From: an uncultured Coriobacteriaceae bacterium
Lineage (GTDB): Bacteria > Actinomycetota > Coriobacteriia > Coriobacteriales > Atopobiaceae
Assembly (NCBI GenBank): GCA_902793195.1
Contig: CADBCS010000006.1
Coordinates: 21,190 to 85,189 of the forward strand
Direction: 5' to 3'
Length of the DNA stretch: 64,000 nt
Positions 1-8,987 of the stretch are shown here, one piece after another (within the stretch, counting starts at the first letter, position 1; every line of letters starts with the position of its first letter). The position numbers were made by a program, and so were the translations under genes. The notes beneath the pieces were generated by a model. The model worked only from the letters and a program-made list of their open reading frames with translations. It was not told where the DNA came from and searched no databases.

Positions 1-528
1 AGCTGGGTGGTGCAGGTGTGCCTGCCGCAGCGGCCGCTGGACCCGGCGGTGCGTCATCTGGTGGGTCGTCGGGCGACGGACGCCTCCGTGGCGTTTCTCA
101 ACCTTGTGCAGTTCGCCCTGCTCGCGGGCGCGCTGGCGTGGGCGGTCCTGTGCCGGTGGGACGACGAGCGCATGCGTCGCATGCTCGTGCTGCCGCTCAC
201 CTTTGTGGGTGGGTTCTTGTGCCATGTGGGCTGGGAGGCAAAGGCGCAGTACACGCTACCGTATTTCGTTATGCTGCTGCCGCTTGCCACCATGGGATAC
301 GCCCAGGTCGTTGGCCTGGTCGATCGGTGCCGGCGTCAGGGGGCGTCCCGCGTGCTGGCAGGGGTGTGGGCGCAGAGGAAGGTGGCCGTCGTAACGTGCG
401 CGGTGGCTTGCGTCGCGTTTGCGCTGCTGTGCGGGTGCGGCCTCATGTCCTACCTAACGTCCGACTCGGCGGAGTATGCCTGGTATGTGGCCGAGGGCGT
501 GCCACCGCGGATCCTGTCTCCCGTCTAG
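1..528 (+). CDS. C-terminal part of multi-pass membrane protein, glycosyltransferase-like (5' end outside window)
   Basis: The frame is open from the first base, so the true start lies upstream. The visible 175 residues contain at least three hydrophobic segments (roughly residues 33-50, 62-100 and 125-147). The segment reading EAKAQYTLPYFVMLLPLA, an acidic/basic-Q-Y-x-x-P-Y pattern before a membrane helix, is what the C-terminal ends of actinobacterial GT-C/GT39-like membrane glycosyltransferases look like. No catalytic residues are in the visible part, so substrate and reaction cannot be told. A PAP2 phosphatase follows 63 bp downstream on the same strand, which would fit a polyprenyl-phosphate-linked glycan pathway. 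That link is inference. Confidence 0.5.
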   Translation, partial: SWVVQVCLPQRPLDPAVRHLVGRRATDASVAFLNLVQFALLAGALAWAVLCRWDDERMRRMLVLPLTFVGGFLCHVGWEAKAQYTLPYFVMLLPLATMGYAQVVGLVDRCRRQGASRVLAGVWAQRKVAVVTCAVACVAFALLCGCGLMSYLTSDSAEYAWYVAEGVPPRILSPV

Positions 529-591
529 CAGCAGTTTTGGGACGGCCCTCGGCGGCCCATTCGTCAGTTGCGTCAGAAAGGAAACGGCAGC

Positions 592-1525
592 ATGAATAGC
601 AACGTGCAGGCGCGTGTCGCCACCACCAAGGCCGAGAGGAGTCCGGGCGAGGGAGGCACCTTTGCCATCATGGCGGCAGTGTTTGGTGCGCTGCTGCTCG
701 TGGGCACGTTTTGCGACGAACCGCTGGCCAAGACCCTGTACATGCCGCACAACGTGATTGCCACGCTCATCACGACGGTGGGCATCTATCCCTTCGCAGC
801 GGCCGCGGTGCTCTTTGCGGGCGTTGCGTTCGAGCGGTTCTTGCGCGGCGTAAATGGCCAGGCAGCCAAGGTGGCGGGCTGCGTCCTCATGGCGGTGGTG
901 GCGCTCGTCGTGGGATTTGTTGGCGCCGCCTCGCTCGTGGACACGGACTGCCTGGGTGGCATCTTCCCCATGCTCAACAGGAATTATGCGGTGATTGCTG
1001 CGATAAGCCTCGTCCTCGAGTGGCCGCTGTTCTATGTGGGCCTGCGGCTTGCCGCGAGCAGTGCCGACAATTCCCTGCTCAAGCGGGCCGTCTGTCTGAT
1101 CGTGGTGCTGCTGGCCGCGTTCGCCTTCATGCAGCTCACCAAGGGCGTGTTCAACCGTCCGCGCTACCGCACCGTAGCACAGGGTTACGAGGGGGATCGG
1201 CTTCGTTCCTTGGTTCCACATTTCTCCCGATCCCACGGAGCTCATGGAAAAGTTCGGGCTGGCGGCCGGCGAGTTTCGGTCGTTCCCCAGCGGACATGCG
1301 ATTCTTAGCATCAGCACCATCGCCATCATGCTGGGACTCTCGTGGATCGTGCCGAGCCTGCAGCAAAAAAGAACCCTGCTCTGCTGGGCGGGCTTTGGTT
1401 TTGCAGTGGTCATCATGCTTACCCGCATGCTGCTGGGGGCGCACTACCTCAGCGACGTGTCGGCCGGGGCGCTTATCGGCCTTGCGTTCGCGTACATCAG
1501 CTACGTCCTGCAACGACGGCTGTAG
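592..1525 (+). pseudogene. PAP2-family phosphatase, split by a one-base frameshift
   Basis: Start ATG 592 has a GAAAGGA-type ribosome site. The first frame carries four or five membrane helices and the first PAP2 signature, KGVFNRP (K-x5-RP), near 1141. The +1 frame carries the other two: PSGH near 1292, and TRMLLGAHYLSD (R-x5-H-x3-D) near 1423. The reading frame switches at the run of five G at 1191-1195. With four G the protein would read continuously through IGFVPWF to the second half, giving about 310 residues. The family removes phosphate from lipid phosphates such as phosphatidate or undecaprenyl diphosphate at the membrane. The break is either a real mutation, phase variation in the G tract, or an assembly error. 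Everything else in the gene looks intact. Confidence 0.8.
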
Positions 1526-1600
1526 CTTGACGCCGGGGGTTCCTCCCTATCGCAGCTGGCCATTCCGTGTCGTGTCCGACGTTTTTGTCGCGAAGACGAA

Positions 1601-1633
1601 GCCGAGAAAGGGGGCCAAGGCCCTTTTCTCGGC
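1601..1633. terminator. Bidirectional terminator hairpin
   Basis: An imperfect stem (gccgagaaagg pairing with ccttttctcggc) lies between the PAP2 gene on plus and the secreted-protein gene on minus. It sits where a shared convergent terminator is expected. T-rich bases occur in the stem rather than after it, so strength is uncertain. Confidence 0.55.
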
Positions 1634-1676
1634 CTTGGCCCCTACCATTGTGCCTGGGTGTTATTTGAACGCCGCA

Positions 1677-2099
1677 CTAGTATCGCGCGATGCCGTAGAT
1701 CTCGCGCCAGTGGCTGCTTGTGCCCTGCGGGCCCACGCCCTCCTCGGCGGTGCGCACCACCTGGACGGAGTTGCCACCGTCGTTGACCCAGAAGGTCCAG
1801 CCGCCTCCGGACGGGTAGGCGTACACGCGCGTCCAGTTGTAGGTCCAGAACGTCGCGGCCCACCTACCACCCACCTGGTGCCACTCGGCGTAGACGGGCC
1901 CTCCCTCGCCGGGGTAGATGGTCACGTTCTCGCCCTCGTAGTGCTCGGCGTACTGGACGGCGGCCTCGGTGCCATCGTTGGCGAGGGCGTGCCTGGGCGC
2001 GCTCACGGCGACGGCACCGCCGATGGCGAGGGCGAGCGCGAGGGCGGCTGCGACGGACTTGCGGGCGGTGCTGGCGGTGGTCTTGGCAGTCTTGGTCAT
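1677..2099 (-). CDS. Small secreted protein of unknown function
   Basis: 140 residues. The N-terminus has a Lys/Thr-rich stretch, then an Ala/Leu/Gly hydrophobic core (about residues 16-34) and an ALA-N type signal-peptidase site near residue 40, so the protein is probably exported. The mature part of about 100 residues is rich in Trp, Tyr and Gly (YAEWHQVGGRW, WTYNWTRVYAYPSGGGWTFW). This suggests a small beta-rich extracellular domain, possibly wall- or glycan-binding. No catalytic motif or family was recognised. The start at 2099 is preceded by GAAAGGAAAAG. It is transcribed alone, convergent with the PAP2 gene. Confidence 0.7.
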   Translation of the reverse strand: MTKTAKTTASTARKSVAAALALALAIGGAVAVSAPRHALANDGTEAAVQYAEHYEGENVTIYPGEGGPVYAEWHQVGGRWAATFWTYNWTRVYAYPSGGGWTFWVNDGGNSVQVVRTAEEGVGPQGTSSHWREIYGIARY

Positions 2100-2310
2100 G
2101 GTTCTTTTCCTTTCGGTCGGGCCGCTCCCCGGCGGCCCCTCTCTTCTTTGCTGACGACCTTTACTACGCGCCGCCCGCGTGGCCGTCTCAGGTTTTTTTG
2201 CTCGGGTTCCAATCTTGTCCAGACGGCTCCGGGTGCCGGTGTAGGTCGTGCCGAAACGCAGCCAGCGTCCTGGCGCCGTTGTCCGTCAGCCTCATCGCAA
2301 GCGTGGCAAT

Positions 2311-2346
2311 AAGCCGAGAAAGAGGCTTAGGCTCCTTTTCTCGCAT
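2311..2346. other. Imperfect hairpin of the GAGAAA...TTTCTC type
   Basis: A stem of the pattern gccgagaaagagg / ctccttttctcgc lies in the 300-bp gap before the lipoprotein phosphatase. The same pattern (gagaaa-rich arm, tttctc-rich arm) recurs at 1601 and 3540, so it looks like a repeated terminator-like element. Nothing else was seen in the 2100-2396 gap. Confidence 0.35.
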
Positions 2347-2396
2347 GATAAAGTTAAGCAGGTACGGTTCGGTCAATGGGGATGATAGGAAGACGG

Positions 2397-3464
2397 ATGC
2401 GCACGAAATCAGGAATAGCGATGGCCACCTTGGCGCTGGCCGCGCTTTTGGGGCTGGGGGCTTGCGGCAACACGACCACGCAGGATCAGGGTACAGCCAC
2501 ACAGGCCGAGACCCAAACCCAGTCGCAGTCCGAGACCCAGGACCAGGCGAAGTCCGAGACCCAAACCCAGTCGCAGTCCGAGACCCAAACCCAGTCGCAG
2601 TCCGAGACCCAGGACCAGGCGAAGTCGTCTATTTCGGCAGAGGCCGAAAAGCAAAGCATCAAGCTGGAGGGCGTGGCCAACGCGCGCCAGCTCGGTGGCT
2701 ATGTGGGAGCGGGCGGCAAGACCGTTAAGGACGGCGTGCTCCTGCGCACCGCGTCGCTGGGCAAGGCGACCGAGGCGGACGTCAAGCGCCTTACGGATAC
2801 GTACCGTCTGTCCAAGATCATCGACTTCCGCATGGGCCAAGAGGTCGAGGCCGACCCCGAGATCCAAATAGACGGCGTTAAAAACCTCAACATCCGCATC
2901 ATCGACGAGAAGGCCCTTGCGAAGGCGAGTGAGTCGCTGACTCCCGAGGAGCAGCAGATGAGGGCTTCCGACGATCCGGTGGAAAAGCTCGTGCCCATCA
3001 AAAAGCTCGGCATCGTGGGCGACCAGATGTACGTCAACTTCCTCTCGCACGATGCGGGCAAACAGGGCTACGCGCAAATGTTCAAGGAGCTGCTGACCCT
3101 GCCCGAGGGGCAGTCCCTGCTGTTCCACTGCACCCAGGGCAAGGACCGCACGGGTTGTGCGGCCATGCTCATACTCTCTGCGCTGGACGTGGACGAGGAC
3201 ACCATCATGAGCGACTACCTGCTCACCAACGAGTTCAACGCCGAGCAAATTGCCCAGGAGCGGCAGGAGCTGCTGGACGCCGGCGTAAGCGAGGATGATG
3301 TCGACGACGTCATGATTGCCAGGGATCAGGTCTTCCCCCAAATCATGACCAACGCGCTGGACTGGCTCAAGAAGGAGTACGGCTCGGTGCGGGGCTACAT
3401 TACCCAGGAGCTGGGCGTCACCGAGGAGCAGATCGCGCAGCTGCAGGATAAGTTTTTGGCATAG
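2397..3464 (+). CDS. Lipoprotein tyrosine/serine phosphatase (Y_phosphatase3-like)
   Basis: 355 residues from ATG 2397, chosen over ATG 2376 because AGGAAG lies just before it and the product then begins with a standard lipoprotein signal ending in the lipobox LGAC. A low-complexity Gln/Ser/Glu/Thr linker of about 50 residues follows. The catalytic domain has the N-terminal NARQLGGY motif of the family, IDFRMGQEVE (the conserved R-x-x-x-E region) and the P-loop HCTQGKDRTG with the catalytic Cys and Arg. This is the PF13350-type dual-specificity phosphatase fold, here likely attached to the outer face of the membrane. Substrate is unknown; members act on phosphoproteins or phosphoinositides. 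A terminator-like hairpin follows at 3540. Confidence 0.85.
   Translation: MRTKSGIAMATLALAALLGLGACGNTTTQDQGTATQAETQTQSQSETQDQAKSETQTQSQSETQTQSQSETQDQAKSSISAEAEKQSIKLEGVANARQLGGYVGAGGKTVKDGVLLRTASLGKATEADVKRLTDTYRLSKIIDFRMGQEVEADPEIQIDGVKNLNIRIIDEKALAKASESLTPEEQQMRASDDPVEKLVPIKKLGIVGDQMYVNFLSHDAGKQGYAQMFKELLTLPEGQSLLFHCTQGKDRTGCAAMLILSALDVDEDTIMSDYLLTNEFNAEQIAQERQELLDAGVSEDDVDDVMIARDQVFPQIMTNALDWLKKEYGSVRGYITQELGVTEEQIAQLQDKFLA
2508..2627 (+). repeat. Five tandem 24-bp units inside the lipoprotein phosphatase gene
   Basis: Two unit types alternate, one encoding ETQTQSQS and one encoding ETQDQAKS, in the order A-B-A-A-B. The array is an in-frame linker between the lipid anchor and the enzyme domain. 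It can change length by slippage without breaking the gene. Confidence 0.9.
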
Positions 3465-3539
3465 GCGTTGCCCGCAAAACATATAGAGTTTACTGCGTGC
3501 CTGCCGAGTGCCCGTCTTTGGTCTTCTCGCCCGGGTTCC

Positions 3540-3564
3540 GAGAAGAGGACTTTGGCCTTTTCTC
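3540..3564 (+). terminator. Terminator-like hairpin after the lipoprotein phosphatase
   Basis: Stem gagaagagg / ccttttctc with a 7-base loop, 75 bp after the phosphatase stop and just upstream of the SRP RNA promoter. Confidence 0.5.
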
Positions 3565-3604
3565 AGCTGGGCCAAACTTGGCCAAAACTTCCGCTGGCGC
3601 CTGC

Positions 3605-3633
3605 TTGCATCGGGTAGGTCGCTTCGCTATACT
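3605..3633 (+). promoter_or_regulatory. Promoter of the SRP RNA gene
   Basis: -35 ttgcat at 3605-3610 and -10 tatact at 3628-3633 are separated by 17 bp. Transcription would start about 3640-3644, at the base of the SRP RNA stem. This is a sigma-70-type consensus match with ideal spacing. Confidence 0.8.
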
Positions 3634-3644
3634 GTGCCAACATG

Positions 3645-3751
3645 AGTGCGCTCGATGGGTTCGGGTGACGGTATGTTCCGAACCTGGTCAGGGTCGGGAG
3701 ACAGCAGCCATAAGGAGCCTCTGCCGGGTACCCGTTCCCATCGAGCGCACT
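3645..3751 (+). ncRNA. ffs: 4.5S-type small signal recognition particle RNA
   Basis: The two ends pair perfectly (agtgcgctcgatggg with cccatcgagcgcact). The apical part contains the conserved SRP domain IV elements: ggtcagg, a short purine-rich tetraloop region (cgggaga) and agcagcc. These form the internal loops that bind Ffh. A T run follows the closing stem at 3751 and acts as terminator. Length (about 107 nt) matches the small bacterial SRP RNA without an Alu domain. In many bacteria this gene lies close to dnaX, as here (dnaX starts at 6183). The RNA acts with Ffh in co-translational targeting of membrane proteins. Confidence 0.9.
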
Positions 3752-3820
3752 TTTACTACGACCTTGATGCCCTGGATTTGCCCGGGGCCTTTTTTCGTCC
3801 CAACCTTGGAGGACCTCCCC

Positions 3821-4468
3821 ATGGGATTTATAGAATTCATCATGAGCCTGTTGCGCGATCCGCGCGCGTTCATTGCGGCGCAGATTGCGGCGGGTCCCGT
3901 AGCTGCCTACGGCTTCGTCTTCCTCATCATCTTTATCGAGACGGGCGTGGTGTTCTTCCCATTCCTCCCCGGCGACTCGCTTCTCTTTGCCTCGGGCTTC
4001 TTTGCGCAGGGCGGCGGCTTTAACATCCTCATGCTGCTCGGCGTCGCCTGGGCGGCAGCCATCTTGGGCGACCAGTGCAACTTCTTTATCGGTCACTTCC
4101 TGGGTCGCAAGATTATCGATTCGGGCAAGGTCAAGGCCATGACGCCGGAGCGCATTGCCAAGTCGGAGGCGTTCTTGGACAAGTGGGGCAACCTCGCCAT
4201 CTTCCTGGGCCGCTTCTTCCCCTTTATCCGCACCTTCGTCCCGTTCCTCGCGGGCATGGGCGGCATGAAGTGGCACAACTTCTTTATGTTCAACGTGCTC
4301 GGCGGCATAACGTGGAGCACGCTCTTCATCCTTCTGGGTTACTTCTTTGGTGGCATCCCCTTTGTGCAGGAGCACTTTGAGCTTCTCATCGTGGGAATCG
4401 TCGCCGTCTCTCTTGTTCCTACCGTTGTGGGGCTCGTGCGGAGTCGCATGGGCAAGAAGGAAGCATAA
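3821..4468 (+). CDS. DedA-family membrane protein
   Basis: 215 residues from ATG 3821. This start was chosen because TTGGAGGA precedes it; upstream in-frame codons overlap the SRP RNA. DedA/SNARE-associated (PF09335) signatures are present: the re-entrant segment FIETGVVFFPFLPGDSLLFASGFF, the glycine motif GRFFPFIRTFVPFLAGMGGM with the conserved Arg pair, and FNVLGGITWS. Bacterial DedA proteins are proton-coupled, and some flip undecaprenyl phosphate or phosphatidylethanolamine; the substrate here is not known. Four to five hydrophobic helices are visible. An imperfect hairpin at 4472-4502 follows, then the symporter gene. Confidence 0.9.
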   Translation: MGFIEFIMSLLRDPRAFIAAQIAAGPVAAYGFVFLIIFIETGVVFFPFLPGDSLLFASGFFAQGGGFNILMLLGVAWAAAILGDQCNFFIGHFLGRKIIDSGKVKAMTPERIAKSEAFLDKWGNLAIFLGRFFPFIRTFVPFLAGMGGMKWHNFFMFNVLGGITWSTLFILLGYFFGGIPFVQEHFELLIVGIVAVSLVPTVVGLVRSRMGKKEA

Positions 4469-4521
4469 AGGGTTGGTTGCCGTGTTGTGCCAACGCGGCA
4501 ACTCCGGCGTAGGGGGCTTGC

Positions 4522-6165
4522 ATGGTTGTTAAGCTTGTTATGATGGCGATTTTCGTGGTGGCCGTTGTGTGCGTTGGGGTGTTTACGCGTAGGCATGCCA
4601 CGAGCGTCGACGGGTTCGTCCTTGGCGGCAGGAACGTGGGGCCATGGCTCAGCGCGTTCGCGTATGGAACGAGCTACTTCTCGGCGGTTATCTTCGTGGG
4701 CTATGCCGGCCAGTTTGGCTGGAAGTACGGCATCTCGGCCACGTGGATCGGTTTGGGCAACGCGGTTCTGGGCAGCTTGCTCGCCTGGCAGATCATGGGT
4801 CCCAAGACGCGCGAGATGACCCAGCGCCTCAACGCGTCCACCATGCCGCAGTTCTTTGGCGCGCGCTACCGCAGCGAGGCGCTGCGCATTGCCGCCGCGG
4901 CGATCATCTTCGTGTTCCTCATCCCATATACCGCCTCGGTCTACAACGGGCTGAGCCGTCTGTTTGGCATGGCGTTCGGCCTCCCGTACGAGGCGTGCAT
5001 CATTGGTATGGCCGTCGTCACGTGCCTCTACGTCGTGTTGGGCGGCTACATGGCAACGGTCGTCAACGACTTCGTGCAGGGCATCATCATGCTTGCGGGC
5101 ATCGTGGCCGTCATCACGGCGGTGCTCGTTACCAACGGTGGCGCCAGCGAGGCGATCGTTTCGTTGTCGCGCGTCCCGGCGGAGGGGAGCGAGCTGCAGG
5201 GTGCCTTCGTCTCCTTCTTTGGCCCCGACCTGCTCAACCTCATCGGCGTCGTGGTGCTCACATCTCTGGGCACCTGGGGCCTGCCCCAGATGGTGACCAA
5301 GTTCTACGCCATCAAGGACAAGGAGGCAGCTCGCAAGGGTGCCATCATCTCCACCATCTTTGCGTTCGTGGTGGCGGGAGGCAGCTACTTCCTGGGCGGC
5401 TTCGGGCGCCTGTACTCGGCGCAGGTCGAGCTCAATCCCACGACGGGTGCGCCCGTGTACGACTCGATCGTGCCCACCATGCTCTCCAGCCTGCCCGACC
5501 TGCTCATCGGCATCGTTATCGTGCTCGTGCTGTCGGCCAGCATGTCCACGCTCAGCTCGCTGGTGCTCACCTCCAGCTCCACGCTCACGCTCGACGTCAT
5601 CAAGGGTCGCGTGGTGCGCGACATGGACGAGAAGCGCCAGCTGCTGTGCATGCGCATCCTGCTCGTGTTGTTCGTGGTCGTCTCGGCGGCCATCGCGCTG
5701 TGGCAGTACAACTCGCCTGTCAACTTTATCGCCCAGCTCATGGGCATTAGCTGGGGCGCTCTTGCCGGTGCGTTCCTGGGGCCGTTCCTGTGGGGTCTGT
5801 ACAGCGGCAAGGTCTCGCGCGCGGCCGTGTGGGCGAGCTTCGTTGCGGGCGTTGGCCTTACCACGAGCAACATGTTCATCGGGTTCATCGAGTCCCCGGT
5901 TAACTGTGGCGCCCTGGCGATGCTCATCTCGCTCGTCATCGTGCCCCTGGTCTCGCTGGTCACCCCGGCGGTGCCCTTCGACGTTAACCCCAAGCGCATC
6001 CTCAAGCGCAGGAAGGTAAAGGTCATTCGCGTGCGCAAGACGCCCGAGACCGACGTGGACGTTGCATCCGTCGTCAGCGACGAGGAGCTCTCCGAGTCCG
6101 AGGCCACCGTTATCGAGGAGCCTTGGCAGTACGAGGACGAGCTTCAGGCGGAGGCTGACATCTAA
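4522..6165 (+). CDS. Sodium:solute symporter, SSS/PutP family
   Basis: 547 residues, about 13 hydrophobic segments from residue 5 to about 500, then a charged cytoplasmic tail. The N-terminal pattern GFVLGGRNVGPWLSAFAYGTSYFSA, and GGYMATVVNDFVQGIIM in the middle, are the diagnostic SSS (TC 2.A.21) regions around the sodium sites. Proline, pantothenate and sugar carriers all share these, so the substrate cannot be named. The tail of about 60 residues (RKRRKVKVIRVRKTPETDVD followed by many Glu/Asp) is an unusual charged extension. dnaX begins 17 bp downstream, so co-transcription is likely. Confidence 0.88.
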   Translation: MVVKLVMMAIFVVAVVCVGVFTRRHATSVDGFVLGGRNVGPWLSAFAYGTSYFSAVIFVGYAGQFGWKYGISATWIGLGNAVLGSLLAWQIMGPKTREMTQRLNASTMPQFFGARYRSEALRIAAAAIIFVFLIPYTASVYNGLSRLFGMAFGLPYEACIIGMAVVTCLYVVLGGYMATVVNDFVQGIIMLAGIVAVITAVLVTNGGASEAIVSLSRVPAEGSELQGAFVSFFGPDLLNLIGVVVLTSLGTWGLPQMVTKFYAIKDKEAARKGAIISTIFAFVVAGGSYFLGGFGRLYSAQVELNPTTGAPVYDSIVPTMLSSLPDLLIGIVIVLVLSASMSTLSSLVLTSSSTLTLDVIKGRVVRDMDEKRQLLCMRILLVLFVVVSAAIALWQYNSPVNFIAQLMGISWGALAGAFLGPFLWGLYSGKVSRAAVWASFVAGVGLTTSNMFIGFIESPVNCGALAMLISLVIVPLVSLVTPAVPFDVNPKRILKRRKVKVIRVRKTPETDVDVASVVSDEELSESEATVIEEPWQYEDELQAEADI

Positions 6166-6182
6166 CAGGGGAGGCCTGCCGC

Positions 6183-8510
6183 ATGGAATCGCTCTACAGG
6201 ACGTATCGCCCCCAGACCTTCTCGGACGTGGTGGGGCAGCAGCACGTGGTTGGCACCCTCGAGCACGCCGTGCTCGAGGGGCGCACGAGCCATGCGTACC
6301 TGTTCTGCGGCCCGCGCGGTACGGGCAAGACGACCATGGCGCGCCTTCTGGCCAAGGCGCTCATGTGCGAGCAGGGCACAGGCCACCTGCCCGACGGCAC
6401 GTGCGAGCAATGCAAGCTCATCGCCTCCGGCGAGCATCCCGACGTGTACGAGCTCGACGCCGCCTCGCGCACTGGCGTGGACAACGTGCGCGAGGAGATA
6501 ATCAACCGCGTGAGCTACGCGCCCGTGCGCGGCCGGTACAAGGTGTACATTATCGACGAGGTCCACATGCTCACCACGGCCGCCTTCAACGCGCTGCTCA
6601 AGACGCTCGAGGAGCCGCCGGGACACGTGGTGTTCGTGCTGTGTACCACCGACCCCCAGAAGATCCCTGCCACGATCCTCTCGCGCGTGCAGCGCTTTGA
6701 CTTTAGGCCCATTGGCAACGACGACATCCTGGCCCGGCTCGCATACGTGTGCGAGCAGGAGGGCTTTACCTACGAGGACGCGGCGCTCGAGCTGGTGGTG
6801 CGCCATGCCCGCGGCGGCATGCGAGACGCGCTCTCCACGCTCGAGCAGCTCTCGGTGTTTGGCGGGGGAGTGATTGGGCTGGAGGCCGCGCAGGACCTGC
6901 TGGGTGCAGTGCCCGGCGCGGCGCTGGGCGAGGTGGTGGAGGCAATTGCCACCCGCAACGTGCCAGCCCTGTTTACGCAGGTGGGCGGCCTGGTGGACGC
7001 CGGACGCGACCTGTTGCAGTTTACGCGCGAGCTTGCGGCCCACATGCGCGACGTGTATGTGGTCGCGGCCGTGGGCACCAATGCGTCCCTGCTGCCGGCG
7101 GCAAGCGACGTGGAGGCGCTTCGCGCCGAGGCGCAGCGCTTTGGCTCCACCGACCGGCTCGCGCGCATCCTCACGCTGTTGGGCGACGTCTCGAGGGAGA
7201 TGTCCACGGCACCCAACCAGCGCCTGGTGCTGGAAATAGCCTTTACGCGCATCGCGCGTCCCAAGGAGGACCTCACGCTTGAGTCGTTGGCGGAGCGCAT
7301 GGCAGAGCTCGAGCGGGCCATGGCCGCGCGTCCCGTGGCGGCGGCAACGTTGCCGGCCGAGCCCGAAACAACGGCAGCGGCGCCTGAGGAGGCTACGCCG
7401 GCGACGGCCGAGCCTGCGACGGAGTCGGAGGCGGCGAGGGTGTCGCGACATGCGCAGGCGGACACGTCGCGACCCGAGCCCGCTGGGGATGCCCGCGCGG
7501 ACGTCCGCCCAACCGCGGCATCCGAGGCGTCGCGGCCTGCGTCGAATCCCGCCTCCGCGCCGCAGGCGGAGCCAACGTCGGCGCCCGTCTCGCGGCAGAA
7601 CGTGCCGCAACCTGCGACGGTGGTCGACAAGGGCGCGCTGCAGCGCATGTGGCGCCAGGTCGTGTCGAACCTGTTGGCGCGCATCCCCGCGCGCGGTTCG
7701 CTCATCTCGAGCGCAGTGCCCACGAGCGACGATGGCTCGACCCTTGTGGTGGGTCTGCCCAAGGGGTCCTCGTTTGCCCTGCGGATGCTCGACAGGCCGG
7801 AAGTGAAGAGGGACGTGGAGGCTGCGGTGGCCGAGGTGTTTGGGCCGCGCGCGCTCAGCTTTAGGGAGGGCATCGGCTCCGATTTGCGCATGCCTGCGCA
7901 GCGCCGCCAGCCACGCCAGCCACAGCAGGTGCATCAGCCGTCTCCCGCATCGCAGTCGACGCCTCAGGCCACACCACCCTCGGTGCGCGCGACGGAGGCC
8001 GTCTCTGTGCCGCAGACGGAATCCGTGCGGGACTCGGTTCAGGCACAGTCGCCATACCCCATGCCGTGGGACGAACCGGCGCCCCAGGCGCAACAGACGC
8101 CCCAGGCGCAACAGACGCCCCAGGCGCAGCAGGCGCCCGCCCAAAGCCAGCCCATGGACGCGGTGCCCTACGACATGGTTCCATACGAGGAGATGGACAT
8201 GGCGGGCTTCGTTGACGACTACGACGAGCCCGCGATGCCAGCACCCCAAAACGTCTCGGTTCCAGAGCCGGCCCCCGCACCGGCACCGGCTCCACAGCCA
8301 GCCCCAACACCTGTCCAGAAGCCCTCTTCCACGCCGACAGCCGCCCCCGAGCCGCCGTCTGGACCCGCCGCATCGTCCGCACCAAAGGAGGAGACCCCCT
8401 CGGTCGTGGCGGCAAGCATCGACGACCTGCCCGACGATCTCGTGGCGATTCTGGAAAACGCGTTTGAGGTGTTTGGCTCGGGTGTGCGTGTGAACAAGGG
8501 TGGGCAGTAG
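6183..8510 (+). CDS. dnaX: DNA polymerase III subunits gamma/tau
   Basis: 775 residues. The N-terminus ESLYRTYRPQTFSDVVGQ is invariant in DnaX. Walker A GPRGTGKTT (about residue 43), the zinc-binding cysteines (CEQ...CEQCK), Walker B YIIDEVHML and sensor 1 TILSRVQRF follow. Residues about 1-370 are the clamp-loader ATPase and collar. The remaining 400 residues are Pro/Ala/Gln/Glu-rich and variable, typical of a tau tail, and contain an 18-bp tandem repeat. The protein loads the sliding clamp and couples polymerase to helicase at the fork. It is followed by ybaB and recR, the usual dnaX-ybaB-recR order. Confidence 0.97.
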   Translation: MESLYRTYRPQTFSDVVGQQHVVGTLEHAVLEGRTSHAYLFCGPRGTGKTTMARLLAKALMCEQGTGHLPDGTCEQCKLIASGEHPDVYELDAASRTGVDNVREEIINRVSYAPVRGRYKVYIIDEVHMLTTAAFNALLKTLEEPPGHVVFVLCTTDPQKIPATILSRVQRFDFRPIGNDDILARLAYVCEQEGFTYEDAALELVVRHARGGMRDALSTLEQLSVFGGGVIGLEAAQDLLGAVPGAALGEVVEAIATRNVPALFTQVGGLVDAGRDLLQFTRELAAHMRDVYVVAAVGTNASLLPAASDVEALRAEAQRFGSTDRLARILTLLGDVSREMSTAPNQRLVLEIAFTRIARPKEDLTLESLAERMAELERAMAARPVAAATLPAEPETTAAAPEEATPATAEPATESEAARVSRHAQADTSRPEPAGDARADVRPTAASEASRPASNPASAPQAEPTSAPVSRQNVPQPATVVDKGALQRMWRQVVSNLLARIPARGSLISSAVPTSDDGSTLVVGLPKGSSFALRMLDRPEVKRDVEAAVAEVFGPRALSFREGIGSDLRMPAQRRQPRQPQQVHQPSPASQSTPQATPPSVRATEAVSVPQTESVRDSVQAQSPYPMPWDEPAPQAQQTPQAQQTPQAQQAPAQSQPMDAVPYDMVPYEEMDMAGFVDDYDEPAMPAPQNVSVPEPAPAPAPAPQPAPTPVQKPSSTPTAAPEPPSGPAASSAPKEETPSVVAASIDDLPDDLVAILENAFEVFGSGVRVNKGGQ
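8082..8135 (+). repeat. Three tandem 18-bp units in the dnaX tail
   Basis: Three copies of a unit encoding PQAQQT (third copy PQAQQA) in the disordered tau region. In-frame, so length change is tolerated. Confidence 0.85.
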
Positions 8511-8676
8511 GCCACACGGCGCCAACCGCCCGGAAGAACCGCCCGGAAGGGACCGTCCCCTGCGGGTGGTCCAAAGGGGATACATGTGGGCAGAGTGCGG
8601 TATTGTCGGCCGCAAGGCCACTTCTAGGCTACAATTACCAACTCAGGCAAGGACCCTACTTGTGGGGAGGTCCCCT

Positions 8677-8985
8677 ATGGACATGCAGCAGATCATGGAG
8701 CAGGCTCGCCTTATGCAGCAGCAGCTGGCGGATGCTCAGAACAACATGGGCAACATCGAGGTGTCTGCCAGCGCGGGCGGCGGAATGGTGGAGGTCACGG
8801 CGACTGCCGACATGAAGATCACGTCCATCACCATCGACCCGGACGCCGTGGACCCCGAGGACGTGGGAATGCTCGAGGACATGGTGCTCACTGCAGTCAA
8901 CGCGGCGATCGAGAAGGCGAACCAGGTTGCGAACGACCAGGTTGCGGGCATTACGGGCGGCCTTAACATTCCCGGCATGTTCTAG
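8677..8985 (+). CDS. ybaB: YbaB/EbfC nucleoid-associated protein
   Basis: 102 residues from ATG 8677, preceded by GGGGAGG. Features are the Met/Gln-rich N-terminal helix (MDMQQIMEQARLMQQQLADAQ) and the family core VSASAGGGMVEVTATADMKI with ITIDPDAVDPEDVGMLEDM. The protein is a small dimeric DNA-binding protein, usually co-transcribed with recR and dnaX. recR begins 3 bp after its stop. Upstream at 8545-8580 lies a ggaccgtcccc repeat that recurs near 10371 and 10401. Confidence 0.93.
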   Translation: MDMQQIMEQARLMQQQLADAQNNMGNIEVSASAGGGMVEVTATADMKITSITIDPDAVDPEDVGMLEDMVLTAVNAAIEKANQVANDQVAGITGGLNIPGMF

Positions 8986-8987
8986 CC

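Noticed and set aside
6162..8621. 819-codon open frame on minus, opposite dnaX
   Set aside because: Arg/Gly/His-rich without motifs; shadow of GC-rich dnaX.
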